41,461 nt of DNA from an uncultured Bacteroidia bacterium (GTDB lineage: Bacteria > Bacteroidota > Bacteroidia > Bacteroidales > UBA932), in NCBI GenBank assembly GCA_902781705.1, contig CACZKE010000023.1, forward strand, positions 1 through 41,461, written 5' to 3'. The number at the start of each line of letters is the position of its first letter. Position 1 is the first letter of the stretch. Under the pieces are notes generated by a model. It was given only the letters and a program-made list of their open reading frames with translations. It did not search any database and had not been told where the DNA came from. The translations under genes were made by a program, and so were the position numbers. Shown in pieces: positions 8,761 to 16,019 of the stretch.

Positions 8761-10254
8761 TTAAGCTTGATGTGCAGGTCTCAGCAGGTCAAGGACGACC
8801 TTGACCGGATTGAAAGTCTCCAGCGGGACTTCGACGAAAAGGGTGTTCCAGTCGCTCATGGCACCGTTCCACAGGCCGGGGAGTTCGAGGGCCTTGAGTT
8901 CGCGCCCCTGGAAACTCTTGGAACTGATGAAGCCGGCTTCCGGATCCACGTGCTCCAGGAGGTTGAACTTGTTCCCCTTGTAATCTTTCAGGCAGCAGAC
9001 GAGGTCCACCGGGTTGAAATGCGTCGCCCGGGCCATGGCGGCCGATGCGCCCGCGTCGTCCTTGTTGATCTGGACGCTCTCCAGGATCTGGAGGGAGGTG
9101 GCGCCGTCCTTGCCGGCGATGATGTACGGGCCGCCGCCCGGCTCGCCTTCGTTGCGGACCATGCCGCATACGCGGACGGGACGGTTGAGCTTCGAGCGGA
9201 GCATGTCCACGCGTTCGGCCTCGCTGTGTGCCAGCGGGATCTGGATGCAAAGTTCCTTGTCCAGGAAGTTCTCGATCTCGTTGCAAAGTTGCACGGAAGG
9301 ATTCTCGTCCAACTGCTTGAGGTATCCGTAGATCCGGTCGCGGACCTTCAGCGCCTCGCCCATCAGGACCTTCTTGTAGCGGGCCGTCGTCCCGAGGAGT
9401 TTCTCATGGGCGACATTGTCGATGTTCTTGATCGAGACCAGTTCGGCATCGACCTTGTCCAGGTTGTGGATCAGGGCGCCGTGACCGGCCGGGCGGAACA
9501 GGAGGGCGTCGTCATCGGTCCGGAAAGGCTTGTTCTTCGCATCCACGGCGATGGTGTCCGTGGCCTTGTCCTGAAAGGTGAAGGTGACGTTGTATTTCAC
9601 GCCGTAACGCGCTTCGAAGACGGGTTTTACCTCGGCGAGGGCCTCTTCGAAGAGGGTCTGGTGCTCCGGGGAAATGGTGACGACAAGATTGCAGGTGCCG
9701 TCGGCATTGCGCATGTAGGTCGCGGCCTCCACGAGGTGTTCGGCGATGGCGGTACGTACTTCCCCGTTCTCATAGCGGTGGAACTTGATGACACCCTTGG
9801 GCTTGGAGCCATAGCCCAGGCCTTCGTCCGTCAGGACTTTCTTCAGGACCGACTTCCGATACGCGGCCGAGTCCTCCTTCGCACCGAAGAGTGCCTCCGT
9901 ATAGAAAGCGAACTTGTCGATCTGTGCAGCGAGTCTCGCCCCGGCAGCGGTTTCCGGAAGGTCCTCGCCCTTCTCCAGGGCAGCCAGTCCCGCGAAGATG
10001 TCCTTGAACATGCGGGAAGCGGCGCCCGAAGCAGGCACGAACTTGCATTTTCCGTCGATCTGCGCTCCTTCATAATACTGGATGGCCGCGTCGGCCTCGG
10101 CCTCGGAAAGGACGCGGATGCCGCGCTCCGGGGTGGCCGGGCCTACGATCTTCATCCAGGGGAAACCCTTCTTGAAGTGGTCGATCTGCTCCTCGACGGT
10201 GCGGACGGAGGATCCCCGCTGCTGGATCTGGTTGATGTCTTTTTGAGTGAACAT
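8761..10254 (-). CDS. DUF4301 family protein, function unknown
   Basis: This 497-residue protein matches the DUF4301 family, found mainly in Bacteroidetes. Recognisable parts are the FPWMKIVGPATPERGI entry, the glycine-rich KFVPASGAASRMFKD segment near residue 70, and FRPAGHGALIHNLD near residue 245. The glycine-rich segment recalls a nucleotide- or phosphate-binding loop, but no enzymatic role is established. No signal peptide is seen, so it should be cytosolic. It is 17 bases after pdxB and 14 bases before citD. Co-transcription links it either to PLP synthesis or to citrate metabolism, and the sequence does not say which. Confidence 0.85.
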   Translation of the reverse strand: MFTQKDINQIQQRGSSVRTVEEQIDHFKKGFPWMKIVGPATPERGIRVLSEAEADAAIQYYEGAQIDGKCKFVPASGAASRMFKDIFAGLAALEKGEDLPETAAGARLAAQIDKFAFYTEALFGAKEDSAAYRKSVLKKVLTDEGLGYGSKPKGVIKFHRYENGEVRTAIAEHLVEAATYMRNADGTCNLVVTISPEHQTLFEEALAEVKPVFEARYGVKYNVTFTFQDKATDTIAVDAKNKPFRTDDDALLFRPAGHGALIHNLDKVDAELVSIKNIDNVAHEKLLGTTARYKKVLMGEALKVRDRIYGYLKQLDENPSVQLCNEIENFLDKELCIQIPLAHSEAERVDMLRSKLNRPVRVCGMVRNEGEPGGGPYIIAGKDGATSLQILESVQINKDDAGASAAMARATHFNPVDLVCCLKDYKGNKFNLLEHVDPEAGFISSKSFQGRELKALELPGLWNGAMSDWNTLFVEVPLETFNPVKVVLDLLRPAHQA

Positions 10255-10271
10255 GGTTATACGTTTTGGTG

Positions 10272-11306
10272 TTATTCGATGTAGAATTCCCGGCGGTACT
10301 GGTACTGGCTCCGCAGGCGTTCGAAGCCGCCCGGATCGGTCCGGAACATGAAATCGTCGATGAAGATGGGATAGTTGTACTGGAGGATGGAGGCAATCTC
10401 CCCCTGGCTCTTGCCGGCTGCGTCGATGACGACCGGATGCAGGTCCAGGTCCTCGGTCTCCGGGAAGTACGTCTCCAGGGCCTTGATGCCATAGCGGCGG
10501 GCTACGGCGCGGACGGCCATCGCCGTCCCGTTCTGCTTTCCCTGATAGGAATAGCCGGCGATATGGGGCGTCGCGATGTCACACTCGGAAAGCAGATGCT
10601 GGTTCACGTCCGGCTCGTTGCACCAGGTGTCGATGACCAGGGCGCCCAGTTTGGGACGGGCACGCAGCAGGGCGCTTTCGTCCACCACTTCCCCGCGCGC
10701 AGCATTGATGAAGATGGTTCCCGGACGGATCTTGGCAAAGAAATCGTCGCCGGCCATCCCGCGGGTGGTTTCGTCCAGCGGCGTATGGAGCGTGACGACG
10801 TGCGCCTCCGCCAGCAGTTCGTCCAGCGTGCAGAATCCTTCCGGTCCTTCCTTCGCCGCCCGGGGCGGATCGCAGCGCAGGATCTCGAAACCGAGTTTCC
10901 GGCCCATCCGTTCCACTTTCTTTCCCACGTGTCCCACGCCGACAATGCCGAGTTTGGCCTGCTGGAGGGGAATCTTCTTGCGGGCGGCTACGCCATACAG
11001 GGCGGAAAACACATAGTCCATCACGCCTCCGGCGTTGCATCCGGCCGCATTATACACTTCAATGCCATGGGAAGCGCACCAGGGAAGGTCGATATGGTCC
11101 GTCCCGATGGTCGCGGTGGAAATCATTTTCACGGAGGTCCCGTCCAACAGGTCCGCGTTGCAGCGGGTGCGGGTACGGGTGATGAGCACATCGGCATCCA
11201 GGCAGTCCTCATGGGTGATTTCGCGCCCGTCCTTGTACACCACGGTGGCGTAAGGCTCGAAAACACCCTTCAGGAAGGGGATGTGCATATCCGCGACAAT
11301 CTTCAT
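10272..11306 (-). CDS. pdxB: 4-phosphoerythronate dehydrogenase
   Basis: The protein belongs to the NAD-dependent D-2-hydroxyacid dehydrogenases and matches PdxB, which oxidises 4-phosphoerythronate in the DXP-independent (deoxyxylulose 5-phosphate plus 4-phosphohydroxythreonine) route to pyridoxal phosphate. Visible features are TATIGTDHIDLPWC, GCNAGGVMDYVFSAL, the Rossmann loop GIVGVGHVGKKVE, INAARGEVVDE, DTWCNEPDVN and the catalytic ATPHIAGYSYQGK. The frame is open up to 11375, but the protein should start at the ATG at 11306 (MKIVADMHIPF): homologues begin there and a TATCTTTG promoter box lies 7 bases upstream. This gives 344 residues and a leaderless or nearly leaderless message. It is the first gene of the nine-gene run. 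Confidence 0.9.
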   Translation of the reverse strand: MKIVADMHIPFLKGVFEPYATVVYKDGREITHEDCLDADVLITRTRTRCNADLLDGTSVKMISTATIGTDHIDLPWCASHGIEVYNAAGCNAGGVMDYVFSALYGVAARKKIPLQQAKLGIVGVGHVGKKVERMGRKLGFEILRCDPPRAAKEGPEGFCTLDELLAEAHVVTLHTPLDETTRGMAGDDFFAKIRPGTIFINAARGEVVDESALLRARPKLGALVIDTWCNEPDVNQHLLSECDIATPHIAGYSYQGKQNGTAMAVRAVARRYGIKALETYFPETEDLDLHPVVIDAAGKSQGEIASILQYNYPIFIDDFMFRTDPGGFERLRSQYQYRREFYIE

Positions 11307-11312
11307 AGCATG

Positions 11313-11320
11313 CAAAGATA
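11313..11320 (-). promoter_or_regulatory. -7 box of the pdxB-cit-acn-icd promoter
   Basis: TATCTTTG on the minus strand matches the Bacteroidetes -7 consensus exactly and stands 6 bases before the pdxB ATG. Transcription would then start at or just before the start codon. The -33 element is poor: GTGCAAT lies at about the right distance instead of TTTG. Confidence 0.55.
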
Positions 11321-11391
11321 GCGTTTTTTCCGACTGATTGCACCCTTCCCCACCCTTCCTTCCATTTTTTTGCAAAAAAGTTTGAAAAAAG

Positions 11392-11422
11392 TTTGCAAAT
11401 CCAGAAAAAGTACCTACCTTTG
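11392..11422 (+). promoter_or_regulatory. Promoter of the tRNA-Ala gene
   Basis: TTTG (11392-11395), a 19-base spacer and TACCTTTG (11415-11422) match the Bacteroidetes housekeeping promoter consensus exactly. The box ends 18 bases before the tRNA. The A/T-tract-rich region between this promoter and pdxB (11321-11391) may help both divergent promoters. Confidence 0.8.
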
Positions 11423-11440
11423 TAATCCCAAACGGGAAAC

Positions 11441-11513
11441 GGGGTATTAGCTCAGTTGGTAGAGCGTTTGAATGGCATTCAAAAGGTCAGGAGTTCGATT
11501 CTCCTATGCTCCA
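11441..11513 (+). tRNA. tRNA-Ala (anticodon GGC)
   Basis: The sequence folds as a 73-base tRNA. The acceptor stem GGGGTAT pairs with ATGCTCC, the D-arm is AGCTCAGTTGGTAGAGC, and the anticodon stem TTTGA/TCAAA carries ATGGCAT with anticodon GGC. The T-arm contains GGAGTTCGATTCTCC, and A is the discriminator base. The 3' CCA is not fully encoded. GGC reads GCC and GCU alanine codons, and GCC is very common in the neighbouring genes. Confidence 0.96.
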
Positions 11514-11520
11514 CAGAAAT

Positions 11521-11550
11521 CCCTCTCAGATTAGTCTGAGGGGGATTTTT
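11521..11550 (+). terminator. Intrinsic terminator after tRNA-Ala
   Basis: CCCTCTCAGA, loop TTAG and TCTGAGGGGG form a 10-bp stem with one T-G pair, followed by ATTTTT. It starts 8 bases after the tRNA. Downstream, 11551-11700 is AT-rich with a repeated ATATCCCA motif and no recognisable gene. Confidence 0.85.
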
Positions 11551-11700
11551 CGTATTTTATATCCCAAAAAATATCCCATTTTTTCATAGAATCCTGCGAA
11601 AAAAGATACTCGCAGCCAGGCATAGTTTCAAGAAGGGCGGTTCGTCTTATTCCTACTGTGTACAAACACGATCAGCCGATAACCCCTTTCCAATAACATT

Positions 11701-11735
11701 CGCAGCCGTGTCGGCTTTTTGCCGACACGGCTGCG
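11701..11735 (-). terminator. Perfect 15-bp hairpin downstream of GH92
   Basis: CGCAGCCGTGTCGGC, a five-T loop (as read on the plus strand) and the exact reverse complement form a 15-bp stem ending 20 bases from the GH92 stop. Neither side has a clear T-run, so it is an imperfect candidate for an intrinsic terminator. It may instead be a processing or transcript-stabilising hairpin. Confidence 0.5.
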
Positions 11736-11755
11736 TTAAAGGAAGGAGCAACACG

Positions 11756-13933
11756 TCATTTCGTGCGAATCTCCAGTGTCTTGCCCAGCTGGAGGTCCTT
11801 GTCCTGGACGAACCAGCCCTTGACCTTCCTCCCGCCGTAGCTGATGGAGGTAATCTTCTCGCCGTTCCCCTTCTTCACAATCGTGAGTGTCCTCCCGTTG
11901 GAAAGCCGGAAATCCACCTCGTCGAACAGCGGCACCGTGACGATATACTCCGGATCGGCCGGCGAATAGGTGTACAGGCCCATCGCATTCCAGACGTACC
12001 AGGAGGACATCTCTCCGGCGTCGTCCATGCCGGCATAGGCCAGCTTGTCGGCACCCATGTCATAGAAACGGTCCAGGATCTGGTTGATGTAGTGCTGGCC
12101 CTTTTCCTGCTTCCCGACGAAATAGTAGGCATAGGGGATGTTGTGGCCTGGCTGGTTGCCATGGCAGTACTGGCCGATGAAACCGGTCATGTTCTCCACC
12201 TCGTAGCCTCGCCACGGTTCTGTGAAAAGAGAATCCAGTTTCGCTTCGACCGCCTTCTTGGAAGGATACAGGCCGATGACACCCTCCGGGTCATGCGGCG
12301 GGTAGAACAGGACGTTCCAGGCGTTGGCCTCGCGCCACATGTGCTGGAAATAGGGATAATACGGGTCGAAGTCCTTGTACCAGGACCCGTCATCGATCCG
12401 GCCGCGGTAGAAACCCGTGGAAGCGTCGAAGACCTTCTTGTAGTTCTGGGACTGCTTCATCAGGAACGCATAATTCTTCGTGTCGCCCAGTATCTTTGCC
12501 ACCTGTGCCGTGGCATAGTCGTCATAGGAGTATTCCAGCGTCTTCTGGACTCCGCCCTTGAACTCGTTGTAGAAAGGAAGGTTCGTCGTATCCTTGTCGG
12601 AGATCCAGCCTCGCTCCAGATACTCGTCCATATAGCGCCGGCCTCCCCTTCCTGGCACCGTCGCGTTCTTGAGGATGAGCTGGTAAGCCTTCTTCAGGTC
12701 GAAATCATGGACCCCGCGCTGCCAGGAGCCGGAGATGAACGTAGAGGCATGGTCGCCGTGGAAGAAGGTGGGCATATAGCCATTGTTCTTCTCTCCCTTG
12801 TCGCAGATGGACTTGATCACGTCCGCTGCAACGTCCGGGGTGATGAGTTCCATGAGGACCACCTTGTTCCGATGGTCATCCCAGAAGGAAGGATCCGTGT
12901 AGTACCGGAATCCGTTGTTGACGACCTGCCCCTGGACGTCCGTGTATTCGCCGTTGCAGTCGCTGCGGAGGCAGGGCCACAGGAAACAGCGGTAAAGGGT
13001 GGAATAGAACAGGTCACGCTGTCGGTCCGTGCCGCCCTTGACCCGGATTCGCCCCAGAAGGTTTTCCCACTCGGCATCCGCCGCGGCTGCCACTTCTTCA
13101 AAGGACTTGGAGAGCATTTCCTGCTCCAGGTTCGCCTTGGCGTTCTCCACGCTTACGAACGAAAAGCCAATCTTGAGTTCTAACGGAGCAGCCCCCTTGC
13201 TGTCCTTGAAACGGATGACGGAAACGATGCTTTCCTGCCCGTTTCCACGGCCTCCCCGTCCGCGCGTCATGCCCTGCTGCTGCTTGAGGTCGGCAATGTC
13301 GTAATTGGTGACGGCATAGAAGAAAATGTTGCCGTCTCCCCACTGGGAACCGCTGAAAGCATTCTTTCCGGCCAGTTGCAGGGACCATTCCCGGACATTG
13401 TTGTTGGAACGGGTGATATCCACCAGGATGGCCTTGTCGTCTTCCGGCCGATAGGTATACCGGTGATACGCGCAGCGGAGGGTGGAGGTAAGTTCCGCAT
13501 TCACGCCGTAACGATCCAGATACACTTGGTAATAGCCCGGCCGGGCGGACTCGTTGTCGTGGCTGAACGGAGAAGCGTAGTCGGCCGGATTCACACGGCC
13601 GGTCACGGGAAGGATGGGCACATGGGCCAGGTTCCAATGCCCTTTGGCGGTGTGACTGAAGCCGAAGATGGTCTTGTCCTCGTACTGGTAACCCGATCCG
13701 CTGTGATACATGGTCACGGGCGTAGCCTGTACCATGGCATTCGGCAGGGCGGCACCGGGGAACGTTTCGGCACCCCAGGTACGCGACTCGCGGTGACGGA
13801 CATAGCCCAGGTCCTCAGGCTCCCACAGGGTAGCGGTGCCGAGGAAAGGGTTAACATGGTCGGTGAGCTTCTGGGCGGACACGGACGTTCCCGCCGTCAG
13901 GAGACAGAGAAGGATGGTAAGTTCTTTCTTCAT
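11756..13933 (-). CDS. GH92 alpha-mannosidase family protein with Gln at the usual acid position
   Basis: A signal peptide (MKKELTILLCLL... ending SVSAQ) sends this protein to the periplasm. The rest is a normal-length GH92: HVNPFLGT near residue 30, the central (alpha/alpha)6 barrel with RCFLWPC, HRNKV and GYMPTFFHGDHA, then MTGFIGQYCHGNQPGHN and the general-base block AGMDDAGEMSSWYVWNAMGLY (Asp637/Asp638). GH92 enzymes are Ca-dependent inverting exo-alpha-mannosidases whose catalytic acid is normally the Glu of a GNEPxH motif. Here residue 594 is Gln (codon at 12152-12154). A mannosyl-phosphate uncapping GH92 is recalled to have the same change. The start at 13933 is preferred over the ATG at 13945 because it opens the signal peptide. 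It lies 39 bases after GH97, in the same operon. Confidence 0.93.
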   Translation of the reverse strand: MKKELTILLCLLTAGTSVSAQKLTDHVNPFLGTATLWEPEDLGYVRHRESRTWGAETFPGAALPNAMVQATPVTMYHSGSGYQYEDKTIFGFSHTAKGHWNLAHVPILPVTGRVNPADYASPFSHDNESARPGYYQVYLDRYGVNAELTSTLRCAYHRYTYRPEDDKAILVDITRSNNNVREWSLQLAGKNAFSGSQWGDGNIFFYAVTNYDIADLKQQQGMTRGRGGRGNGQESIVSVIRFKDSKGAAPLELKIGFSFVSVENAKANLEQEMLSKSFEEVAAAADAEWENLLGRIRVKGGTDRQRDLFYSTLYRCFLWPCLRSDCNGEYTDVQGQVVNNGFRYYTDPSFWDDHRNKVVLMELITPDVAADVIKSICDKGEKNNGYMPTFFHGDHASTFISGSWQRGVHDFDLKKAYQLILKNATVPGRGGRRYMDEYLERGWISDKDTTNLPFYNEFKGGVQKTLEYSYDDYATAQVAKILGDTKNYAFLMKQSQNYKKVFDASTGFYRGRIDDGSWYKDFDPYYPYFQHMWREANAWNVLFYPPHDPEGVIGLYPSKKAVEAKLDSLFTEPWRGYEVENMTGFIGQYCHGNQPGHNIPYAYYFVGKQEKGQHYINQILDRFYDMGADKLAYAGMDDAGEMSSWYVWNAMGLYTYSPADPEYIVTVPLFDEVDFRLSNGRTLTIVKKGNGEKITSISYGGRKVKGWFVQDKDLQLGKTLEIRTK

Positions 13934-13972
13934 ATAGCAATGCATGGTGTAAGATTCATCTCCGTCCGCAGC

Positions 13973-15922
13973 TTACTCGATGACTGCGACATAGCCGCCG
14001 TTGCGGACCATGTCGATGGAAAGGGTGTCCCCCCGACGGACCGTCCGGGTCACCTTCCGGTAGTCCATGGCCTGGCGGTCGGCGTTAATCCCGTCCACGA
14101 AGCCGGTGAGGGTGTAGGTGCGGCCCGGCTCCAGGAAATCCAGGACGATGTCGAAGTGACGTCCCTCCTTGGCCTCAGCCGTCATGCCGCCGAGGTACCA
14201 CCGGGATCCGCTGCGTTTGGCGACCAGCGCATATTCACCCGCGCAGGCCTCCAAGGCCTTTGTCTCGTCCCAAAGGACCGGGACCTCGGAGATGAAGCGG
14301 GTGCACTCGTCGTTGCGGTAGTAGAGGGTGGGGTTGTCGGCCAGCATCTGGATGCCGGACTCGAACACGACGAACAGGGCCATCTGGTAGGCGCGGGTGC
14401 CGATGGAGGCGGAGTTGGGCCTGCGGGACTCGTAGCATTCGGGTTGCATGCTGAGCATGGCGCCCGGGGTGTACTCCATCGGACCCGTCACATTCCGGAG
14501 GAACGGGAACCAGATGCTGTTCTCCGGACGGCAGCCGCCCATCTGCTTCATGCCGCGCACACCTTCATAGGAGAGGAGGTTCGGATACTTGTATTCCAAT
14601 CCGGAAGGCTTGTAGGCGCCATGATAGTCGATGAACAGGTGATGCTTCGCAGCCTCGGCGACCACCCGCTCGTAGTAATTGACCATCCACTGGTCGCTGC
14701 GGTCCATGAAATCGATCTTGATGCCCGCGACGCCCCATTTCTCGAAGGTCTCGAACACGTTGAAATTGTTCTCCACGCTCAGCCAGGTGAGCCAGAGGAT
14801 GATGCCCACGTTCTTCTCTTTTCCGTAGCGGATCAGTTCATGCAGGTCCACGTCAGGATTGGGCGTAAACGGGTCGATGGTATTCATCGCCCAGCCTTCG
14901 TCCATCACGATGTACTCGATTCCGTAATGGGAGGCGAAGTCGATGAAATACTTGTACGTCTCGAGGTTGCATCCCGCCTTGAAATCCACGTCGGGGCCAT
15001 AGGGGACGGCGCCGTTCCACCATTCCCAGCTGGCCTGTCCCGGCTTGATCCAGGAAGGGTCGGCAATCTGGCAGGGTTCCGCGAGCCGACAGGTCATCGT
15101 GGATTCAATGAGGTCGCCGTCTTCGCGGCTCACCACGAAATAGCGCCACGGGAAAGCGCGGCTTCCGGAGGTCCTGGCGATGTAATCCGCTTCCCGGGTG
15201 ATCTTGACGCTGCGGTCCCCGTCCGGGCCGAAGGCAAGCGGAGCCTTGGGAAAGACCGCTTCCATCCCCTTGCCGGAGGGCAGGAAGAAGGCGCCCGGAT
15301 AGTCGGTCAGGGCCGACTCGCTCACGAGGATCCGACGGCCGCCGTCCGCATCGATGAGGATGGGGAGATGGGCCATCCGCCCGTCCTCCGTCCACTTGGC
15401 GGTGGTGACATGGCCGTAAGGCTCTTCATAGGAGGTCTTGAAGCCACGGCATTCCTGCAGATGGAACAGGTTGCCCTCGGAAGGCAGCTGGATGTCGATC
15501 CGCTCCCCCTTGACCTCCACATCCCCGGGTAAGGAAGTCACGAACCGGTAGGCGAAGCCGTCGTCATAGGCGCGCAGTTCCACGGAATAATTTCCCCTGA
15601 ACTGCAGGGTAAGCTGGTTGTAGTAGTTCCGGACGGTGGAATACTTCATGGACAGGAAGGGATGCAGGTTCTCGTCCACGGACTTGCGGGTCGCCTTCCT
15701 CAGACGCGGGGCCTGTCCGAGCACCACGTCCCCGAGGTCCAGGGACAGGCCGCAGCCGGACAGGACAGGGATGCCTTCCGAACTGACGTCATAGGTGATG
15801 GTGTCGACCAGCTTCACCTCCAGGCAAAGGGAGCCGTCGGGCGAGGTGAGCTTCTGGGTTTTCTGGGCATACCCCGCCATGCAGGCGAGGAGTGCCGAAG
15901 CAAGGAGAAGTGTCTTTTTCAT
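13973..15922 (-). CDS. GH97 glycoside hydrolase, probable retaining alpha-galactosidase
   Basis: The protein has a signal peptide (MKKTLLLASALLACMAGYAQ) and the three-part GH97 layout: N-terminal beta-sandwich (about 25-280), catalytic barrel (about 290-560) and C-terminal beta domain. GH97 contains inverting alpha-glucosidases such as SusB and retaining alpha-galactosidases with an Asp nucleophile. The GIKIDFMDRSDQ motif puts Asp404 at the nucleophile place, so the retaining alpha-galactosidase type is expected. SWEWWNG, EYIVMDEGW and LWLTWLS mark barrel strands. In the periplasm it could remove alpha-galactosyl side groups from imported mannan fragments. It is the first gene of a two-gene operon with GH92 and has its own -7 box at 15956-15963. 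Confidence 0.92.
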   Translation of the reverse strand: MKKTLLLASALLACMAGYAQKTQKLTSPDGSLCLEVKLVDTITYDVSSEGIPVLSGCGLSLDLGDVVLGQAPRLRKATRKSVDENLHPFLSMKYSTVRNYYNQLTLQFRGNYSVELRAYDDGFAYRFVTSLPGDVEVKGERIDIQLPSEGNLFHLQECRGFKTSYEEPYGHVTTAKWTEDGRMAHLPILIDADGGRRILVSESALTDYPGAFFLPSGKGMEAVFPKAPLAFGPDGDRSVKITREADYIARTSGSRAFPWRYFVVSREDGDLIESTMTCRLAEPCQIADPSWIKPGQASWEWWNGAVPYGPDVDFKAGCNLETYKYFIDFASHYGIEYIVMDEGWAMNTIDPFTPNPDVDLHELIRYGKEKNVGIILWLTWLSVENNFNVFETFEKWGVAGIKIDFMDRSDQWMVNYYERVVAEAAKHHLFIDYHGAYKPSGLEYKYPNLLSYEGVRGMKQMGGCRPENSIWFPFLRNVTGPMEYTPGAMLSMQPECYESRRPNSASIGTRAYQMALFVVFESGIQMLADNPTLYYRNDECTRFISEVPVLWDETKALEACAGEYALVAKRSGSRWYLGGMTAEAKEGRHFDIVLDFLEPGRTYTLTGFVDGINADRQAMDYRKVTRTVRRGDTLSIDMVRNGGYVAVIE

Positions 15923-15955
15923 ATGATTCCGGTCATTGAGTTTCCGTGTCGTTTA

Positions 15956-15963
15956 CAAAGATA
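15956..15963 (-). promoter_or_regulatory. -7 box for the GH97-GH92 operon
   Basis: TATCTTTG on the minus strand is an exact -7 match, 33 bases before the GH97 ATG. It immediately follows the HTCS terminator hairpin, so the T-rich tail of that terminator doubles as part of this promoter. No good TTTG lies at -33, which suits a promoter needing an activator such as the adjacent HTCS. Confidence 0.5.
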
Positions 15964-15964
15964 A

Positions 15965-15990
15965 CGGGACAGGCGCTTTCGCCTGTCCCG
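15965..15990 (-). terminator. Intrinsic terminator after the HTCS gene
   Basis: CGGGACAGGCG pairs with CGCCTGTCCCG over 11 bp around a four-base loop. On the minus strand it is followed by TTATCTTTG. It begins 29 bases after the HTCS stop. Confidence 0.65.
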
Positions 15991-16019
15991 CGGGAATGAC
16001 AATCTTGTATGCATCCCTG

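Noticed and set aside
10255-10271. Separate promoter for the DUF4301-cit genes
   Set aside because: The 17-base gap holds no -7/-33 pair, so read-through from pdxB is simpler.
11514-11700. Phage or element attachment site next to the tRNA gene
   Set aside because: The tRNA 3' end is not repeated nearby and no integrase gene is present. The ATATCCCA repeat alone is too weak.
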